From: Litorimonas sp.
GTDB taxonomy: Bacteria; Pseudomonadota; Alphaproteobacteria; Caulobacterales; Maricaulaceae
Direction of reading: 5' to 3'
Assembly (NCBI GenBank): GCA_029936425.1
Contig: JAPYSU010000003.1
Span: forward strand, 124,001-188,000
Length of the DNA: 64,000 nucleotides
Shown here piece by piece: positions 52,751-62,080 of this stretch; position 1 is the stretch's first letter; each line of letters starts with the position of its first letter. The translations under genes were made by a program, and so were the position numbers. The notes beneath the pieces were generated by a model, which saw nothing but the letters and a program-made list of their open reading frames with translations, was not told the DNA's origin and did not search any database.

Positions 52751-53040
52751 GCACTTTTGGAAAAGATCTCATCCAGTCCATGCAGGAAGCTCTTGGGCAT
52801 GCCAGAGGGGAAGAGAATGAAACTGTTTTACACGCCGTCGATATTGAAAACATTGACGCAAAAGCTATTCGGGCCAAATTGCGCCTAACCCAAGAACAGA
52901 TGGCACTGATGCTTGGTACGAGTTTGTCTGGCTACAGAAAATGGGAGCAGGGTCAAAGACAGCCTTCTGGGGCTGCAAGGGCATTACTCAAAGTAATGGA
53001 TAAAGAGCCACAAGCCGTTCTAAGAGCTCTAGTTGGCTAA
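52747..53040 (+). CDS. higA: HigA-type XRE antitoxin
   Basis: A 97-residue protein with a C-terminal helix-turn-helix (IRAKLRLTQEQMALMLGTSLSGYRKWEQGQRQPSGAARALLKVM). The N-terminal part (MSTFGKDLIQSMQEALGHARGEEN) is the toxin-binding side. It would neutralise HigB and repress the operon through the palindrome at 52388. It overlaps the toxin stop by ATGA. The gene is short of the usual 100 residues by little. Confidence 0.88.
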   Translation: MSTFGKDLIQSMQEALGHARGEENETVLHAVDIENIDAKAIRAKLRLTQEQMALMLGTSLSGYRKWEQGQRQPSGAARALLKVMDKEPQAVLRALVG

Positions 53041-53117
53041 AGGTTCGAGTCCGCAAGCAGGAGGCTAACCAAATATAATAAGCAAGCAAAAACAATAGCT
53101 TATAAAAGATAAACGTG

Positions 53118-53157
53118 AAAATGTGTGACGTTTTGTGGACAAAATGTGTGACGTTTT
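53118..53157 (+). repeat. Two 17-bp direct repeats
   Basis: aaaatgtgtgacgtttt occurs at 53118-53134 and again at 53141-53157, six bases apart. They lie in the 237-base gap between the antitoxin and the catabolic genes. Function unknown; possible regulator or recombinase site. Nothing else is seen in the gap apart from an AT-rich stretch. Confidence 0.7.
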
Positions 53158-53277
53158 TAATACGCTATACGATGATGTTACTGTATGACTTTTAGAGTTC
53201 TCACCTTTTTTCCAGTGGGCGACGAACCATTGCTACATCAGATGCAATACGGAAGAATTTTTTTGTGATTTTCCAAT

Positions 53278-54432
53278 CTAAAGCCCACGGGCAATAATTT
53301 CCTTCATTATTTCCGACGTGCCGCCATAGATACGTGCCACACGGGCGTCGACCCATGACCGACTGATACGATATTCGCTCATATAACCATAGCCGCCATG
53401 GAGTTGCAGAAATTCATCCAGTAATTCGTTTTGCAACTCCGACCCCATCAACTTTGCCATAGCCCCGCGTTCAGCGCTTAAATTGCCTTCAAGAAGCCGC
53501 GTCAAGCAATCATCCACGAAAACGCGAAGCATGGTGGCCTTCGCCTTGCATTCAGCTAGCGTAAAACGAGTGTTCTGATAGTCGAACACAGGCTGACCAA
53601 ACGCATGCCGTTCCCGTACATATTCAAGAGTTTCATCTAACAGAGCAAAGATACTCGCAGCCGCGCGGATGCCGATAATAAGACGTTCTTTTGCGAGTTG
53701 ATGGGTCAGATACTTGAAACCGACATGAGGTTCACCCATCATATCTGCATCTGTCACTCGCACATTGTCGAAGAACAATTCGCTAGTATCTTGCCCTTTA
53801 AGTCCAATCTTCTCTAGACGTTGGCCTTTGCTGCAGCCTTCAAGTTCATTATCGACGAGAAAAAGAGTGATTTCTTTTCCTCTAGGTGTCGGCTCCAACT
53901 TCGTCGCAAGGATTGTAACGTCCGAATTTGCCCCGTTAGAAATGAACGTTTTCTGCCCGCTGATTAGATATCCGTTTCCGTCAGGTTTGGCTTGGGTTTT
54001 GATGCCCCGAAGGTCGCTTCCTGTGCCTGGTTCAGTCAGTCCGAGCGCGCAAATTTTCTCGCCCTTAGCCATGAGCGGCAGCCATTTCTTTTTTTGATCT
54101 TCGGAACCGTAGGCCAGAATATACGGAGCAGAAATATCGGAGTGGGTGGTGAAGCCAACAGCGGTTGCATTCACTCTAGCCAGTTCTTCGATAAATACCG
54201 CAGAATGGCCAAAATCCCCGCCTGGCCCCCCGTATTCCTCTGGAATCGTGATGCAGAGAAAACCTTGCTCACCCGCCTTTTTCCACACGGATTTGGGGAC
54301 AATCCCGTCTTTCTCCCATTCAGCATGATAAGGAACAATTTCCGCTTCGATAAAGCGGCGCACCTGATCACGGAACATTTCATGATCTTCGCGATAGACA
54401 TTACGTGCATCTGGGTGGGGATGTTCTGACAT
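53278..54432 (-). CDS. Acyl-CoA dehydrogenase
   Basis: A 384-residue flavoprotein. N-terminal helical domain, then FAD-site GLTEPGTGSDLRGIKT and ISGQKTFISNGANSD, and the C-terminal YGYMSEYRISRSWVDARVARIYGGTSEIMKEIIARGL. The C-terminal YGGTSEI loop is typical of this family, so it is probably catalytically competent. The substrate, likely a bulky or branched acyl-CoA, is not readable. It is the last gene of a minus-strand unit of five genes. Three bases separate it from the enoyl-CoA hydratase. Confidence 0.92.
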   Translation of the reverse strand: MSEHPHPDARNVYREDHEMFRDQVRRFIEAEIVPYHAEWEKDGIVPKSVWKKAGEQGFLCITIPEEYGGPGGDFGHSAVFIEELARVNATAVGFTTHSDISAPYILAYGSEDQKKKWLPLMAKGEKICALGLTEPGTGSDLRGIKTQAKPDGNGYLISGQKTFISNGANSDVTILATKLEPTPRGKEITLFLVDNELEGCSKGQRLEKIGLKGQDTSELFFDNVRVTDADMMGEPHVGFKYLTHQLAKERLIIGIRAAASIFALLDETLEYVRERHAFGQPVFDYQNTRFTLAECKAKATMLRVFVDDCLTRLLEGNLSAERGAMAKLMGSELQNELLDEFLQLHGGYGYMSEYRISRSWVDARVARIYGGTSEIMKEIIARGL

Positions 54433-54435
54433 TAT

Positions 54436-55236
54436 TTACCTATCCTTGAATTCTGGAGATCGTTTTTCGATGAAAGCGGAGACCGCTTCTGTATGATCTT
54501 CTGTCTTATGAGCCAGCGCCTGGTAAGCGGCGGATATTTCTAACAATGAGTCCAGACGCATATGCTGGCCTTCGCGCAGCAAACGTTTTGTCATACGCGT
54601 GGAATGGCCGGGGTTTGCCGCGATGCGCGAGGCGATGTCGATAGCGCGTTCCATGAGATTTTCCGAGTCAGTGATTTCCGTAATGAGATCCCATTCAAGC
54701 GCTTGCTTGGCATCAATTCGGTCTCCAGTCAGAGCCATAATGGTCGCTTTGGGCAGACCAATGACGCGCGGAAGAAGCCAAGCCCCGCCGTCTCCCGGAA
54801 CAATACCCAGTTTGACAAAACTCTCGGCAAAAATCGCGCGATCGACAGCGATACGGATGTCACACATACAAGCCAAATCAAGCCCTGCGCCGATAGCGGC
54901 GCCATTCATTGCAGCAATTACAGGGACGTCAATGTCATAGAGCGCGAGTGGGATTCGCTGAATTCCGTTCCGGTATCCGGACCTTATATTATAGGCAGAA
55001 CCGCCAAACATACCGGATTTGTTTTGCATGTCCTTGATATTGCCACCAGCGCAAAATGAACGGCCTTCGCCCGTTAATACGATGCAATGAATTGTCTCAT
55101 CTTTGCGCACGAGTTCGGCTAACTCGACGAACGCGTCCATTTGCTCGGGCGTTGATAAAGCGTTGTGCGTATCAGGGCTATTCATGCGAACGATAAGTAT
55201 CGAGCCTTGGCGCTCTTGTAGTAAGAAGTCTGACAT
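54436..55236 (-). CDS. Enoyl-CoA hydratase/isomerase family protein
   Basis: A protein of about 266 residues, start ATG 55236 (MSDFLLQERQGSILIVRMNSPD) behind GGAG. Crotonase motifs: RSFCAGGNIKDM (oxyanion hole Gly), AIGAGLDLACMCDIRIA and LGIVPGDGGAWLLPRVIG, with Glu and Asp candidates of the catalytic pair. It adds water to the 2,3-double bond of an acyl-CoA. The upstream start at 55287 would overlap the neighbouring gene and is rejected. Confidence 0.9.
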   Translation of the reverse strand: MSDFLLQERQGSILIVRMNSPDTHNALSTPEQMDAFVELAELVRKDETIHCIVLTGEGRSFCAGGNIKDMQNKSGMFGGSAYNIRSGYRNGIQRIPLALYDIDVPVIAAMNGAAIGAGLDLACMCDIRIAVDRAIFAESFVKLGIVPGDGGAWLLPRVIGLPKATIMALTGDRIDAKQALEWDLITEITDSENLMERAIDIASRIAANPGHSTRMTKRLLREGQHMRLDSLLEISAAYQALAHKTEDHTEAVSAFIEKRSPEFKDR

Positions 55237-55253
55237 AGCGATCTCCATTTTTA

Positions 55254-56291
55254 TTATGCCCATCGGCTTTGCGTAATTGCGGGCCAAAGTGAACCAGCGC
55301 CACGCTGACAGGCTTCCCCTCCTAATATGTCAGCCCAGTACGTGGCTGTTCCAAATTCCGCTCGCCATGACCAAAGCCGTTTTGAATAGTAGTGGAGATG
55401 GTATTCGTGCGTGAATCCGATGGCTCCATGAACGCTGTGAGCAAAGCTTGCGCCGTCGCTAGCCGCTTCGCTTGTGATTTGTTTGGCTACGGGTATGGCT
55501 ATTTCGTCAGCAGCGAATGTTGGTTCATGAAACGCCCTGTCAGCGGAGGTGTAGCTGAGTACAGATTTTTCAGCCAGTTGGGCAATCATCTGTTGGATGG
55601 CTTGGAATTTGGCAATCGGCCTTCCAAACTGTTCCCTTTCCGACGCATATTGGGAGGTCATGTTGGTTATCGTTTCAAGGGCGCCCGCAATTTGAGCCGA
55701 GCGCATTAATGCACCGCCGCGTAAAATTGCACTTTCATTCATTCCAAGTGGAAGGGCAGCGGTTTGACGCGGTGTCGTCATATCGAACGTGAGACTATCG
55801 CGGGGTTCTTGTGCAATGTTCTTTCCTGTTACAGTTGACGCGGCATCTTCTGAGGCAACCAGCGTAAAATGCAGGACATTTCCATGTCGCGCTAAACAGA
55901 GAATATGGTCAGATTTTATACCCCAAGGGACGCCCCTGAGCCTGCCGGATACCTGACCTCGGGACAATGTGAGAATATCCTGGGAAACCGTCGTTATGCC
56001 ATTAGGAATCTCAATGCCGCACAGATCTAAAAAGTAATTGGCTAGCATGTTTTCGGCCATTGGAATTGGAGCTGCGTATTTACCTGCTGCGAGTACAGTC
56101 GGAAAAACTTCGCTGAAACTTGCGCCGGTTCCACCTGACTCTTCACGTACGAGGGCCAGTGTCAAACCGGACTCAGTGATGATGTTCCAGAGTGTATCCG
56201 GCCAAGCATCCTCTCCGCCACGGTTGGAAGCATCCAATCCGAGATTGTCGGAAAGAATCTTTTCAGCCGTTTGTGCAAATAACTGTCTCAT
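55254..56291 (-). CDS. Acyl-CoA dehydrogenase family protein, divergent subunit
   Basis: A 345-residue dehydrogenase-like protein, shorter than its neighbour. Conserved features are few: the N-terminal helices, ILRGGALMRSAQIAGALETI, EREQFGRPIAKFQAIQQMIAQLAEK and the C-terminal GAIGFTHEYHLHYYSKR. It lacks the standard FAD-site TEP-GSD motif and has an altered middle domain. Adjacent, 8 bases apart, is a normal homologue (56300). Such pairs form heteromeric acyl-CoA dehydrogenases in steroid and terpenoid side-chain degradation; this would be the non-catalytic partner. Inference only. Confidence 0.82.
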   Translation of the reverse strand: MRQLFAQTAEKILSDNLGLDASNRGGEDAWPDTLWNIITESGLTLALVREESGGTGASFSEVFPTVLAAGKYAAPIPMAENMLANYFLDLCGIEIPNGITTVSQDILTLSRGQVSGRLRGVPWGIKSDHILCLARHGNVLHFTLVASEDAASTVTGKNIAQEPRDSLTFDMTTPRQTAALPLGMNESAILRGGALMRSAQIAGALETITNMTSQYASEREQFGRPIAKFQAIQQMIAQLAEKSVLSYTSADRAFHEPTFAADEIAIPVAKQITSEAASDGASFAHSVHGAIGFTHEYHLHYYSKRLWSWRAEFGTATYWADILGGEACQRGAGSLWPAITQSRWA

Positions 56292-56299
56292 TGTCTCAC

Positions 56300-57448
56300 C
56301 TATCGCAATCCGAGGCCGCGGGCGATTATACCGCGCAGGATTTCACGAGTGCCGCCGCGCAGCGAAAAAGAAGGGGCTGTTTGGATCAGAAAAGCAAGCA
56401 CCTCCGCATGGGGATCATCACTGGAAATACGAGGCTCCGTATCTAGAACAATCTGGGCAAGTTCAGGGATTTCTTGTTCGAATGCGTTGCCCATATCTTT
56501 AACACAGGAAGCATGCCAAGTGGGGTTCTCACCGGCATCAAGCTGAGCCGTGATCCCGAGCGACATCGCGCGTAAGGCGTGAGTTTTTGCAAGCATTCTG
56601 CCAATCTCACGCCTTTGCAATGAATTGGCCTCTGGGCCTACAGCATTAATCAAAGTCTTTACAACTGCGATTGAAGACAGAAATCGTTCAGGTCCACTGC
56701 GCTCAAAAGCGAGTTCAGCCATAACTTGCTGCCAACCCTGACCTTTGACGCCAATAATTGCATCCTCTGCAAGCTCAACATTTTCAAATATGACCTCGTT
56801 AAAGTGTTCGTCCCCCGCGAGATCTTTAATTGGACGGATATTGACACCCGGAAGGCTGAGATCGATTATGACTTGGGACATACCCGCATGTCGGTTATCC
56901 GATGGTGGGGCTGTCCGAACCAAAGCAATCATGTAGTGACAATTATGTGCATTTGTGGTCCAGACTTTTTGTCCGTTGAGTATCCAGCCGGTCTTGGTTT
57001 TTTCGGCTTTCGTCCGAATGGACGCCAGATCTGAACCGGAGTTCGGCTCGCTCATCCCAATACAGAAATAACTGTTGCCCTGACATATAGGAGGAAGATA
57101 TTTTTTCCGTTGTTCTTCGGTACCAAAGTTGAGAATCAGCGGCGCGCTTTGTCTGTCGGCAATCCAATGAGCGGCCACAGGAGCGCCAGCTGCAAGCAAC
57201 TCCTCAATGATGACGTATCTGGCATATGCCCCCATGTCTTGCCCACCATATTTTTTAGGCATTGTCAGACCAAGCCAGTTTTTCCGGCCTAGGGCTTTTG
57301 AGAACTCCGGGTCATGACCGGACCAGGAATAGGCCTGCTTACGTGGTGATCTATCGTTCACTGTTTCGTTCAGGAACTCTCGGACTTCTTGACGAAGGTG
57401 TTCTACGTCATTCGGAATGTCGACAAAATCGAGTTGAGGGAGGTTCAT
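56300..57448 (-). CDS. Acyl-CoA dehydrogenase
   Basis: A 382-residue flavoprotein. Motifs: GMSEPNSGSDLASIRTKAEKT (FAD site), LNGQKVWTTNAHNC, and C-terminal FSLRGGTREILRGIIARGLGLR. It overlaps the DUF2889 gene start region by four bases (ATGA). It would form a heteromer with the divergent subunit downstream. Long-chain/branched or polycyclic substrates are favoured by the pairing. Confidence 0.92.
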   Translation of the reverse strand: MNLPQLDFVDIPNDVEHLRQEVREFLNETVNDRSPRKQAYSWSGHDPEFSKALGRKNWLGLTMPKKYGGQDMGAYARYVIIEELLAAGAPVAAHWIADRQSAPLILNFGTEEQRKKYLPPICQGNSYFCIGMSEPNSGSDLASIRTKAEKTKTGWILNGQKVWTTNAHNCHYMIALVRTAPPSDNRHAGMSQVIIDLSLPGVNIRPIKDLAGDEHFNEVIFENVELAEDAIIGVKGQGWQQVMAELAFERSGPERFLSSIAVVKTLINAVGPEANSLQRREIGRMLAKTHALRAMSLGITAQLDAGENPTWHASCVKDMGNAFEQEIPELAQIVLDTEPRISSDDPHAEVLAFLIQTAPSFSLRGGTREILRGIIARGLGLR

Positions 57449-58287
57449 GAGTTTTCCTGAAGTAAGGTGATCGGGCTCAAGCTCGACGGTTGAAAATCAA
57501 TCCAGTCAAAGTCGTCCCGGCAAAGACGGCCAGGGTTTTGATTGAAGTCCAGGATTGTGCCGCTAACCCGCAGTGCCTTCTTCGAACGTTCTTTCTGCTG
57601 AGAGTAACAGAAACCCCAATCTTCGGCATGTAACTGTTTATCGAGGTTCTTCGCCCGTCCCATTGAGATCATGGAGCACCTGCGCAGGGCAAGGGCGGCC
57701 TCACGCTGTTCGGAATCCAGATTATTGAACGCCCATTTAGCAAATCCCGAACGCAGGTTTATGCCTTGAAACTTCTCGGGAGCTATAATGGTTTCATATT
57801 CCGCTTCCCATTCTAGGACGAGCTGATGATCCCGCAAAATCTGGGCGCGATATTTGCCTGAAACTTGATTATTATCACGATCAGACACGAAAATATCATA
57901 TCTACGTCGCGTTATTCCCATCAGAATATGCGCTCCGCACATACCCGATAAATCCAGAAGGTGCGTACAGTTTAAGCGCGCATCCGCAGCGCGATGTACG
58001 GAGGCAGAAAATGCATTTAGTGGCGTACCGACCAGCGACTGTAAACCATCTTCCGCCCCCGGACAGGTCACATAGGGAAAACGAATTGCTGTACCCTGAA
58101 TTGATTTGATTTCGGAGTCATCAATCGTCATTTCAAGCCGAAAATGGTGAAAGTCATCCTCAAGGCAAGCTCGAGCCAAAGTATGACCATCGGAACCCGT
58201 TTGGCCGGCTAAAATTATTGTTCGGTGAAATCCTTGCAACTTTTTCTCTTGTTTACTTAGGCAATCGAGCTTAGATATATTAAACAC
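57445..58287 (-). CDS. DUF2889 domain protein
   Basis: A 280-residue protein matching the DUF2889 pattern: ACLEDDFHHFRLEMTIDDSEI, AIRFPYVTCPGAEDGLQSLVGTPL and NCTHLLDLSGM. No activity is known for the family. It heads the minus-strand catabolic unit and faces the acyl-CoA synthetase gene across a 49-base divergent promoter region. DUF2889 genes tend to stand in catabolic clusters with acyl-CoA enzymes. The C-terminal third (after residue 190) is Lys/Arg-rich and helical. Confidence 0.8.
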   Translation of the reverse strand: MFNISKLDCLSKQEKKLQGFHRTIILAGQTGSDGHTLARACLEDDFHHFRLEMTIDDSEIKSIQGTAIRFPYVTCPGAEDGLQSLVGTPLNAFSASVHRAADARLNCTHLLDLSGMCGAHILMGITRRRYDIFVSDRDNNQVSGKYRAQILRDHQLVLEWEAEYETIIAPEKFQGINLRSGFAKWAFNNLDSEQREAALALRRCSMISMGRAKNLDKQLHAEDWGFCYSQQKERSKKALRVSGTILDFNQNPGRLCRDDFDWIDFQPSSLSPITLLQENS

Positions 58288-58336
58288 TATTTAGAGAAAT
58301 GTATAGAAAATAATTAGGAAAGCAAGAGGATTAGGG

Positions 58337-59956
58337 ATGGCACAATCTGGATGGAGTCTAGGGCAGCAAGATACGGTCATTGATGCGCTCGCGCGGGCTG
58401 TTTCGAAATATCCAGAAAAAACGGTTCTAGACTTTTCCGGTGAGACATACACCTATCAGGAACTGGATCGATTGACGACACGATTCGCTCATGCTCTTTC
58501 TGATCTGGACGTGAACCCGGGCGACCGGGTTGTTTCAATGCTTGATAACAATATTGATGCCATCGTCACATGGTTGGCGGTCAATAAACTCTGCGCCGTC
58601 AGTGTGCCGCTTAATACGGCGCTGCGAGGTGCTTTTTTGCGCCATCAAATCAGCGACGCCAGCGCTAATATTATAATCTGCGAAGCCGACTATTTGGACC
58701 GCGTCATTGCGATTGCAGATGAGGTGCCTGATTTAAAAACAGTCCTCGTACGCGGAAACCCGGCCTCGGAACATGCAACCCGCTTGGATGTACGGCAACT
58801 TTCAGAGCACCGGGGCCATTCCGATGCGACGATTGACAAGAAGCCGCGACCAGAAGACTTGGCGGCGTTGATTTACACATCCGGAACGACGGGGCCATCC
58901 AAGGGGTGCATGCTCAGTTATAATTATATGTGTAATCTGGCTCGCCAACAGTTGAACGCAGCGCCTATTGAACATGATGATGTTTTATGGACACCACTTC
59001 CGCTGTTTCATTTAAATGCCCTGTCAACGGGATTCATTTCGACCATATTGGTCGGCGGAACTGTTGCCTTTTCACCACGTTTTTCTGTATCTGGGTTCTG
59101 GCCAGCGATTGAGAAATGCGGTGCTACGGCGATTTCAATTCTGGGCGCGATGGGGAACTTGCTAGCCAATGCCGACGACAACGATGCGATGCTGCGCTGT
59201 AAGGGACAAATCCATACAGTGCGCGGAAATCCGTTTTCCGAGGAAATGAAGACGACATGGCGGGAACGCTTTGGCGCCAGACAAGTTGGATCGAACGGAT
59301 ACGGTCTGACAGAAGCTGCTGTCGTTACAACAATAGGGGCCGGGGAATATGCAGCGCCCGGTTCCTCTGGAAAAATATCGCCTCAATTCGATGTCCGAAT
59401 TGTTGACGACAATGATGTAGAAGTACCGACGGGAACTTCCGGTGAAATTATTATTCGCCCATTGCAGCCCAATATTATGTTCCAAGGATACTGGCAAAGA
59501 CCCGAAGCAACAATGAAGGTCATGCGAAATATGTGGTTTCATTCCGGTGACATTGGCAAATTTGATGAAGACGGTTTCTTCTATTTTGTCGACCGCAAAA
59601 AGGACTATCTTCGTCGCCGGGGAGAAAATATTTCGAGCTTCGAATTAGAACAAACGTTTTTGGAGCACCCAGCTATTGAAAATGTTGCTATCCATGCCGT
59701 GCCATCAGAAATCATTGAAGATGACGTGAAACTCACAGCGATATTGAAACCCGGTCAATCCCTTGATGAGAAAGCCCTTTGCCTATGGGCGGTAGAGCGA
59801 GTGCCTTATTATGCCGTCCCGCGTTATATCGAATTTCGGGATACATTTCCCACCAATCCTCAAGGCCGCGTTTTGAAGTACCAACTCCGCGAGGAAGGGG
59901 TCACGAGTAAAACTTGGGACATTGAAAAATCCGGCATTAAATTGACAAAACGATAG
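58337..59956 (+). CDS. Acyl-CoA synthetase (AMP-forming)
   Basis: A 539-residue ANL-superfamily ligase. Motifs: LIYTSGTTGPSKGCMLSY (P-loop), NGYGLTEAAV, HSGDIGKFDEDGFFYFVDRKKDYLRRRGENISSFELE (hinge) and PTNPQGRVLKYQLRE (catalytic Lys). It activates a carboxylic acid to its CoA thioester and starts the pathway. It resembles crotonobetaine/carnitine-type ligases more than FadD. It converges with the thiolase gene, 18 bases apart. Confidence 0.92.
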   Translation: MAQSGWSLGQQDTVIDALARAVSKYPEKTVLDFSGETYTYQELDRLTTRFAHALSDLDVNPGDRVVSMLDNNIDAIVTWLAVNKLCAVSVPLNTALRGAFLRHQISDASANIIICEADYLDRVIAIADEVPDLKTVLVRGNPASEHATRLDVRQLSEHRGHSDATIDKKPRPEDLAALIYTSGTTGPSKGCMLSYNYMCNLARQQLNAAPIEHDDVLWTPLPLFHLNALSTGFISTILVGGTVAFSPRFSVSGFWPAIEKCGATAISILGAMGNLLANADDNDAMLRCKGQIHTVRGNPFSEEMKTTWRERFGARQVGSNGYGLTEAAVVTTIGAGEYAAPGSSGKISPQFDVRIVDDNDVEVPTGTSGEIIIRPLQPNIMFQGYWQRPEATMKVMRNMWFHSGDIGKFDEDGFFYFVDRKKDYLRRRGENISSFELEQTFLEHPAIENVAIHAVPSEIIEDDVKLTAILKPGQSLDEKALCLWAVERVPYYAVPRYIEFRDTFPTNPQGRVLKYQLREEGVTSKTWDIEKSGIKLTKR

Positions 59957-59973
59957 CCTGGAATCTTATCAGA

Positions 59974-61161
59974 CTAAACACGCTCAATGATGGTGGCAGT
60001 TGCCATGCCTCCGGCACAACATATTGATTGCAATCCAAGCGTTGCGTCTCGGCGTTCAAGCTCATGCAAAAGCGTAGTCATGATACGGGCACCGCTCGCG
60101 CCGAGCGGGTGACCCAGTGCAATAGCGCCGCCATTTACGTTTAGACGGTTTGTGGAAATATTATGCTCCTGCATCCAGATCATGGGTACGGGCGCGAACG
60201 CCTCATTCACTTCAAATAGGTCGATGTCATCCGTTGACAAACCTGCCTGGTCCAACACCTTTTGTGTAGCCGCGATAGGGCCCGTCAGCATAAGTGTGGG
60301 GTCGGATCCGACTGTCGTCATAGCGCGTAACCGCGCTCGTGGCTTTAGAGCATATTGCCTAAGGGCATTTCCTGACATTAAAACTAAGGCAGAGGCACCG
60401 TCGGAAATCTGTGATGCATTGCCAGCACTGATCTTACCATTCTCACGAAACGGAGTTTTCAGGGTAGCGAGCTTTTCAATTGTTGTTCCCGGACGTATCG
60501 TTTCATCCTGCGACAAGACCTCTGGTCCCTCATGTTCATACCCTTCATCAATCCAACTTCGGATATCGACGGGCACAATTTCACGGTCAAAATATCCGGA
60601 TTTTCTGGCTTTTGATGCGCGCGCCTGACTTTCTGCTCCAAATGCATCCAAATCTTGCCGGGACAAATTCCATTTGTCAGCAATTCTTTCGGCGGCTTCT
60701 CCCTGGGAGACCATTTCGAATCTGTCCAGCACCGGTTTGCCGAAGGCCTCGCCCATAATGGATCGATTGCTGCCCATCGTGACGCGCGTCATATTCTCTG
60801 CGCCGCCTGCAATGACGACATCATGAATGCCTGCTGCGATCATTCCTGCAGCGACATGAACGGCCTCTTCGCCGGATCCACATTTACGGTCGATTGTCAG
60901 GCCTGGAATGACTTCAGGCCATCCCGCTGATAACAGGGCGGTACGGGCGATGTTTGCTGATTGCTCTCCGACTTGCGTGACATTTCCCATGATCACATCG
61001 TCGACCGCTGCCGCTTCCAGGCCTGTTTTGTCTACCAGGGCCTGGAGTACCACTGCTGCTAAATGATCGGCCCGTATCCCTGAAAAGGCACCCCGATACC
61101 TTCCGGTAGGAGTGCGAAGGGCGTCAACGATGAAAACGTCATGTAACCTATTATCATTCAT
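59974..61161 (-). CDS. Thiolase (acetyl-CoA acyltransferase)
   Basis: A 395-residue thiolase. Catalytic residues: Cys in IDRKCGSGEEAVHVAAG, His in GGAIALGHPLGASGAR and the second Cys in SICCAGGMATATIIERV. It cleaves 3-ketoacyl-CoA. The start overlaps the stop of the dehydrogenase gene by ATGA. Overall length and motifs are normal. Confidence 0.93.
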   Translation of the reverse strand: MNDNRLHDVFIVDALRTPTGRYRGAFSGIRADHLAAVVLQALVDKTGLEAAAVDDVIMGNVTQVGEQSANIARTALLSAGWPEVIPGLTIDRKCGSGEEAVHVAAGMIAAGIHDVVIAGGAENMTRVTMGSNRSIMGEAFGKPVLDRFEMVSQGEAAERIADKWNLSRQDLDAFGAESQARASKARKSGYFDREIVPVDIRSWIDEGYEHEGPEVLSQDETIRPGTTIEKLATLKTPFRENGKISAGNASQISDGASALVLMSGNALRQYALKPRARLRAMTTVGSDPTLMLTGPIAATQKVLDQAGLSTDDIDLFEVNEAFAPVPMIWMQEHNISTNRLNVNGGAIALGHPLGASGARIMTTLLHELERRDATLGLQSICCAGGMATATIIERV

Positions 61162-62063
61162 ATCATAGACGCTTTAAGCCCGGAACCCGGCACTTTTTTA
61201 CCGTCGTTATATTGATACACTCCATGACCTGTCTTTCGCCCGTAACGGCCCGCCGCAACCATTTTGATGATGAGAGGGCAGGGTCTAAATTTTTCGCCAA
61301 GTGTTGAGTGCAAATATTTTAGAACAGACAATCGGGTATCCCAGCCCGTCATGTCGCCGAGTTCCAGCGGTCCCATCGGGTGATTAAATCCCATTCGCAT
61401 GGCCGTGTCTATATCTTCAGCTGATGCCGTCCCTTCCTGTAGCATCCACATCGCTTCATTGCCCATCATAGCGGACATCCGGCTGGTTGTGAGCCCGGGT
61501 GACTCATTGACGACGATGGAGGTTTTATTGATTGCGTCACAATATTCGCGGGTTTTTACTAAAGTTTGCTCTGAAGTCGCAATCCCCAACACAATCTCAA
61601 CCAGTTTCATTTTGTGAACCGGGTTAAAGAAATGCATGCCAATAACACGGGAGGGGTCGGCAATAGCTGTGCCAATTTCTGTGACCGATAAAGCTGAAGT
61701 ATTGGATCCTATCACGCCGGTTTGGCTCATATGTTTTTCAGCGTCTTTTAGGACGGAATGCTTGATCGATAGGTTTTCTGAAACTGTCTCAATGAATAAA
61801 TCTGAACCTATTGCCGACTCAGATATGTCTGTGGAGAGAGAGAGGTTCTTTATCACGGTGTCAGCGACCGATTGATCTAATTTCCCAATACGTACGCCGC
61901 CGTCTAGAACGGCCTGAATCGAGGTTTTAGCACTGTCGAGCTGTTGGTCATTTATATCGAAAAGCCGGGTTTCGAACCCCGATACGGCGAACGCATGGGC
62001 GATGCCCCTGCCCATGAGGCCAGCACCAGCGACGGTGACAATCGCATTTTTGGATAATGTCAT
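61158..62063 (-). CDS. 3-hydroxyacyl-CoA dehydrogenase
   Basis: A 301-residue NAD-dependent enzyme. Motifs: AGAGLMGRGIAHAFAVSG (Rossmann), GMHFFNPVHKMKLVEIV (catalytic His) and FNHPMGPLELGDMTGWDT. It oxidises 3-hydroxyacyl-CoA. It lies between the ring-oxygenase and thiolase genes and is cotranscribed with both. Length is typical of the single-function 3-hydroxybutyryl-CoA type. Confidence 0.92.
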   Translation of the reverse strand: MTLSKNAIVTVAGAGLMGRGIAHAFAVSGFETRLFDINDQQLDSAKTSIQAVLDGGVRIGKLDQSVADTVIKNLSLSTDISESAIGSDLFIETVSENLSIKHSVLKDAEKHMSQTGVIGSNTSALSVTEIGTAIADPSRVIGMHFFNPVHKMKLVEIVLGIATSEQTLVKTREYCDAINKTSIVVNESPGLTTSRMSAMMGNEAMWMLQEGTASAEDIDTAMRMGFNHPMGPLELGDMTGWDTRLSVLKYLHSTLGEKFRPCPLIIKMVAAGRYGRKTGHGVYQYNDGKKVPGSGLKASMI

Positions 62064-62080
62064 GTGAAAACCGCTTCAGG

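Noticed and set aside
4351..53065. T-arm-like sequences ggtttgaatcc and ggttcgagtcc, each followed by gcaagcagga, after the integrase and antitoxin stops
   Set aside because: No matching acceptor stem, D-arm or anticodon arm, so no tRNA or tRNA relic can be supported. The similarity is at the level expected for chance.
38475..53102. A 14-base word, aaaacaatagctta, at 38475 and 53089, with a similar word at 2994
   Set aside because: Matches of this length between two places are expected by chance in a 64-kb window. The positions near island ends are suggestive but not enough.
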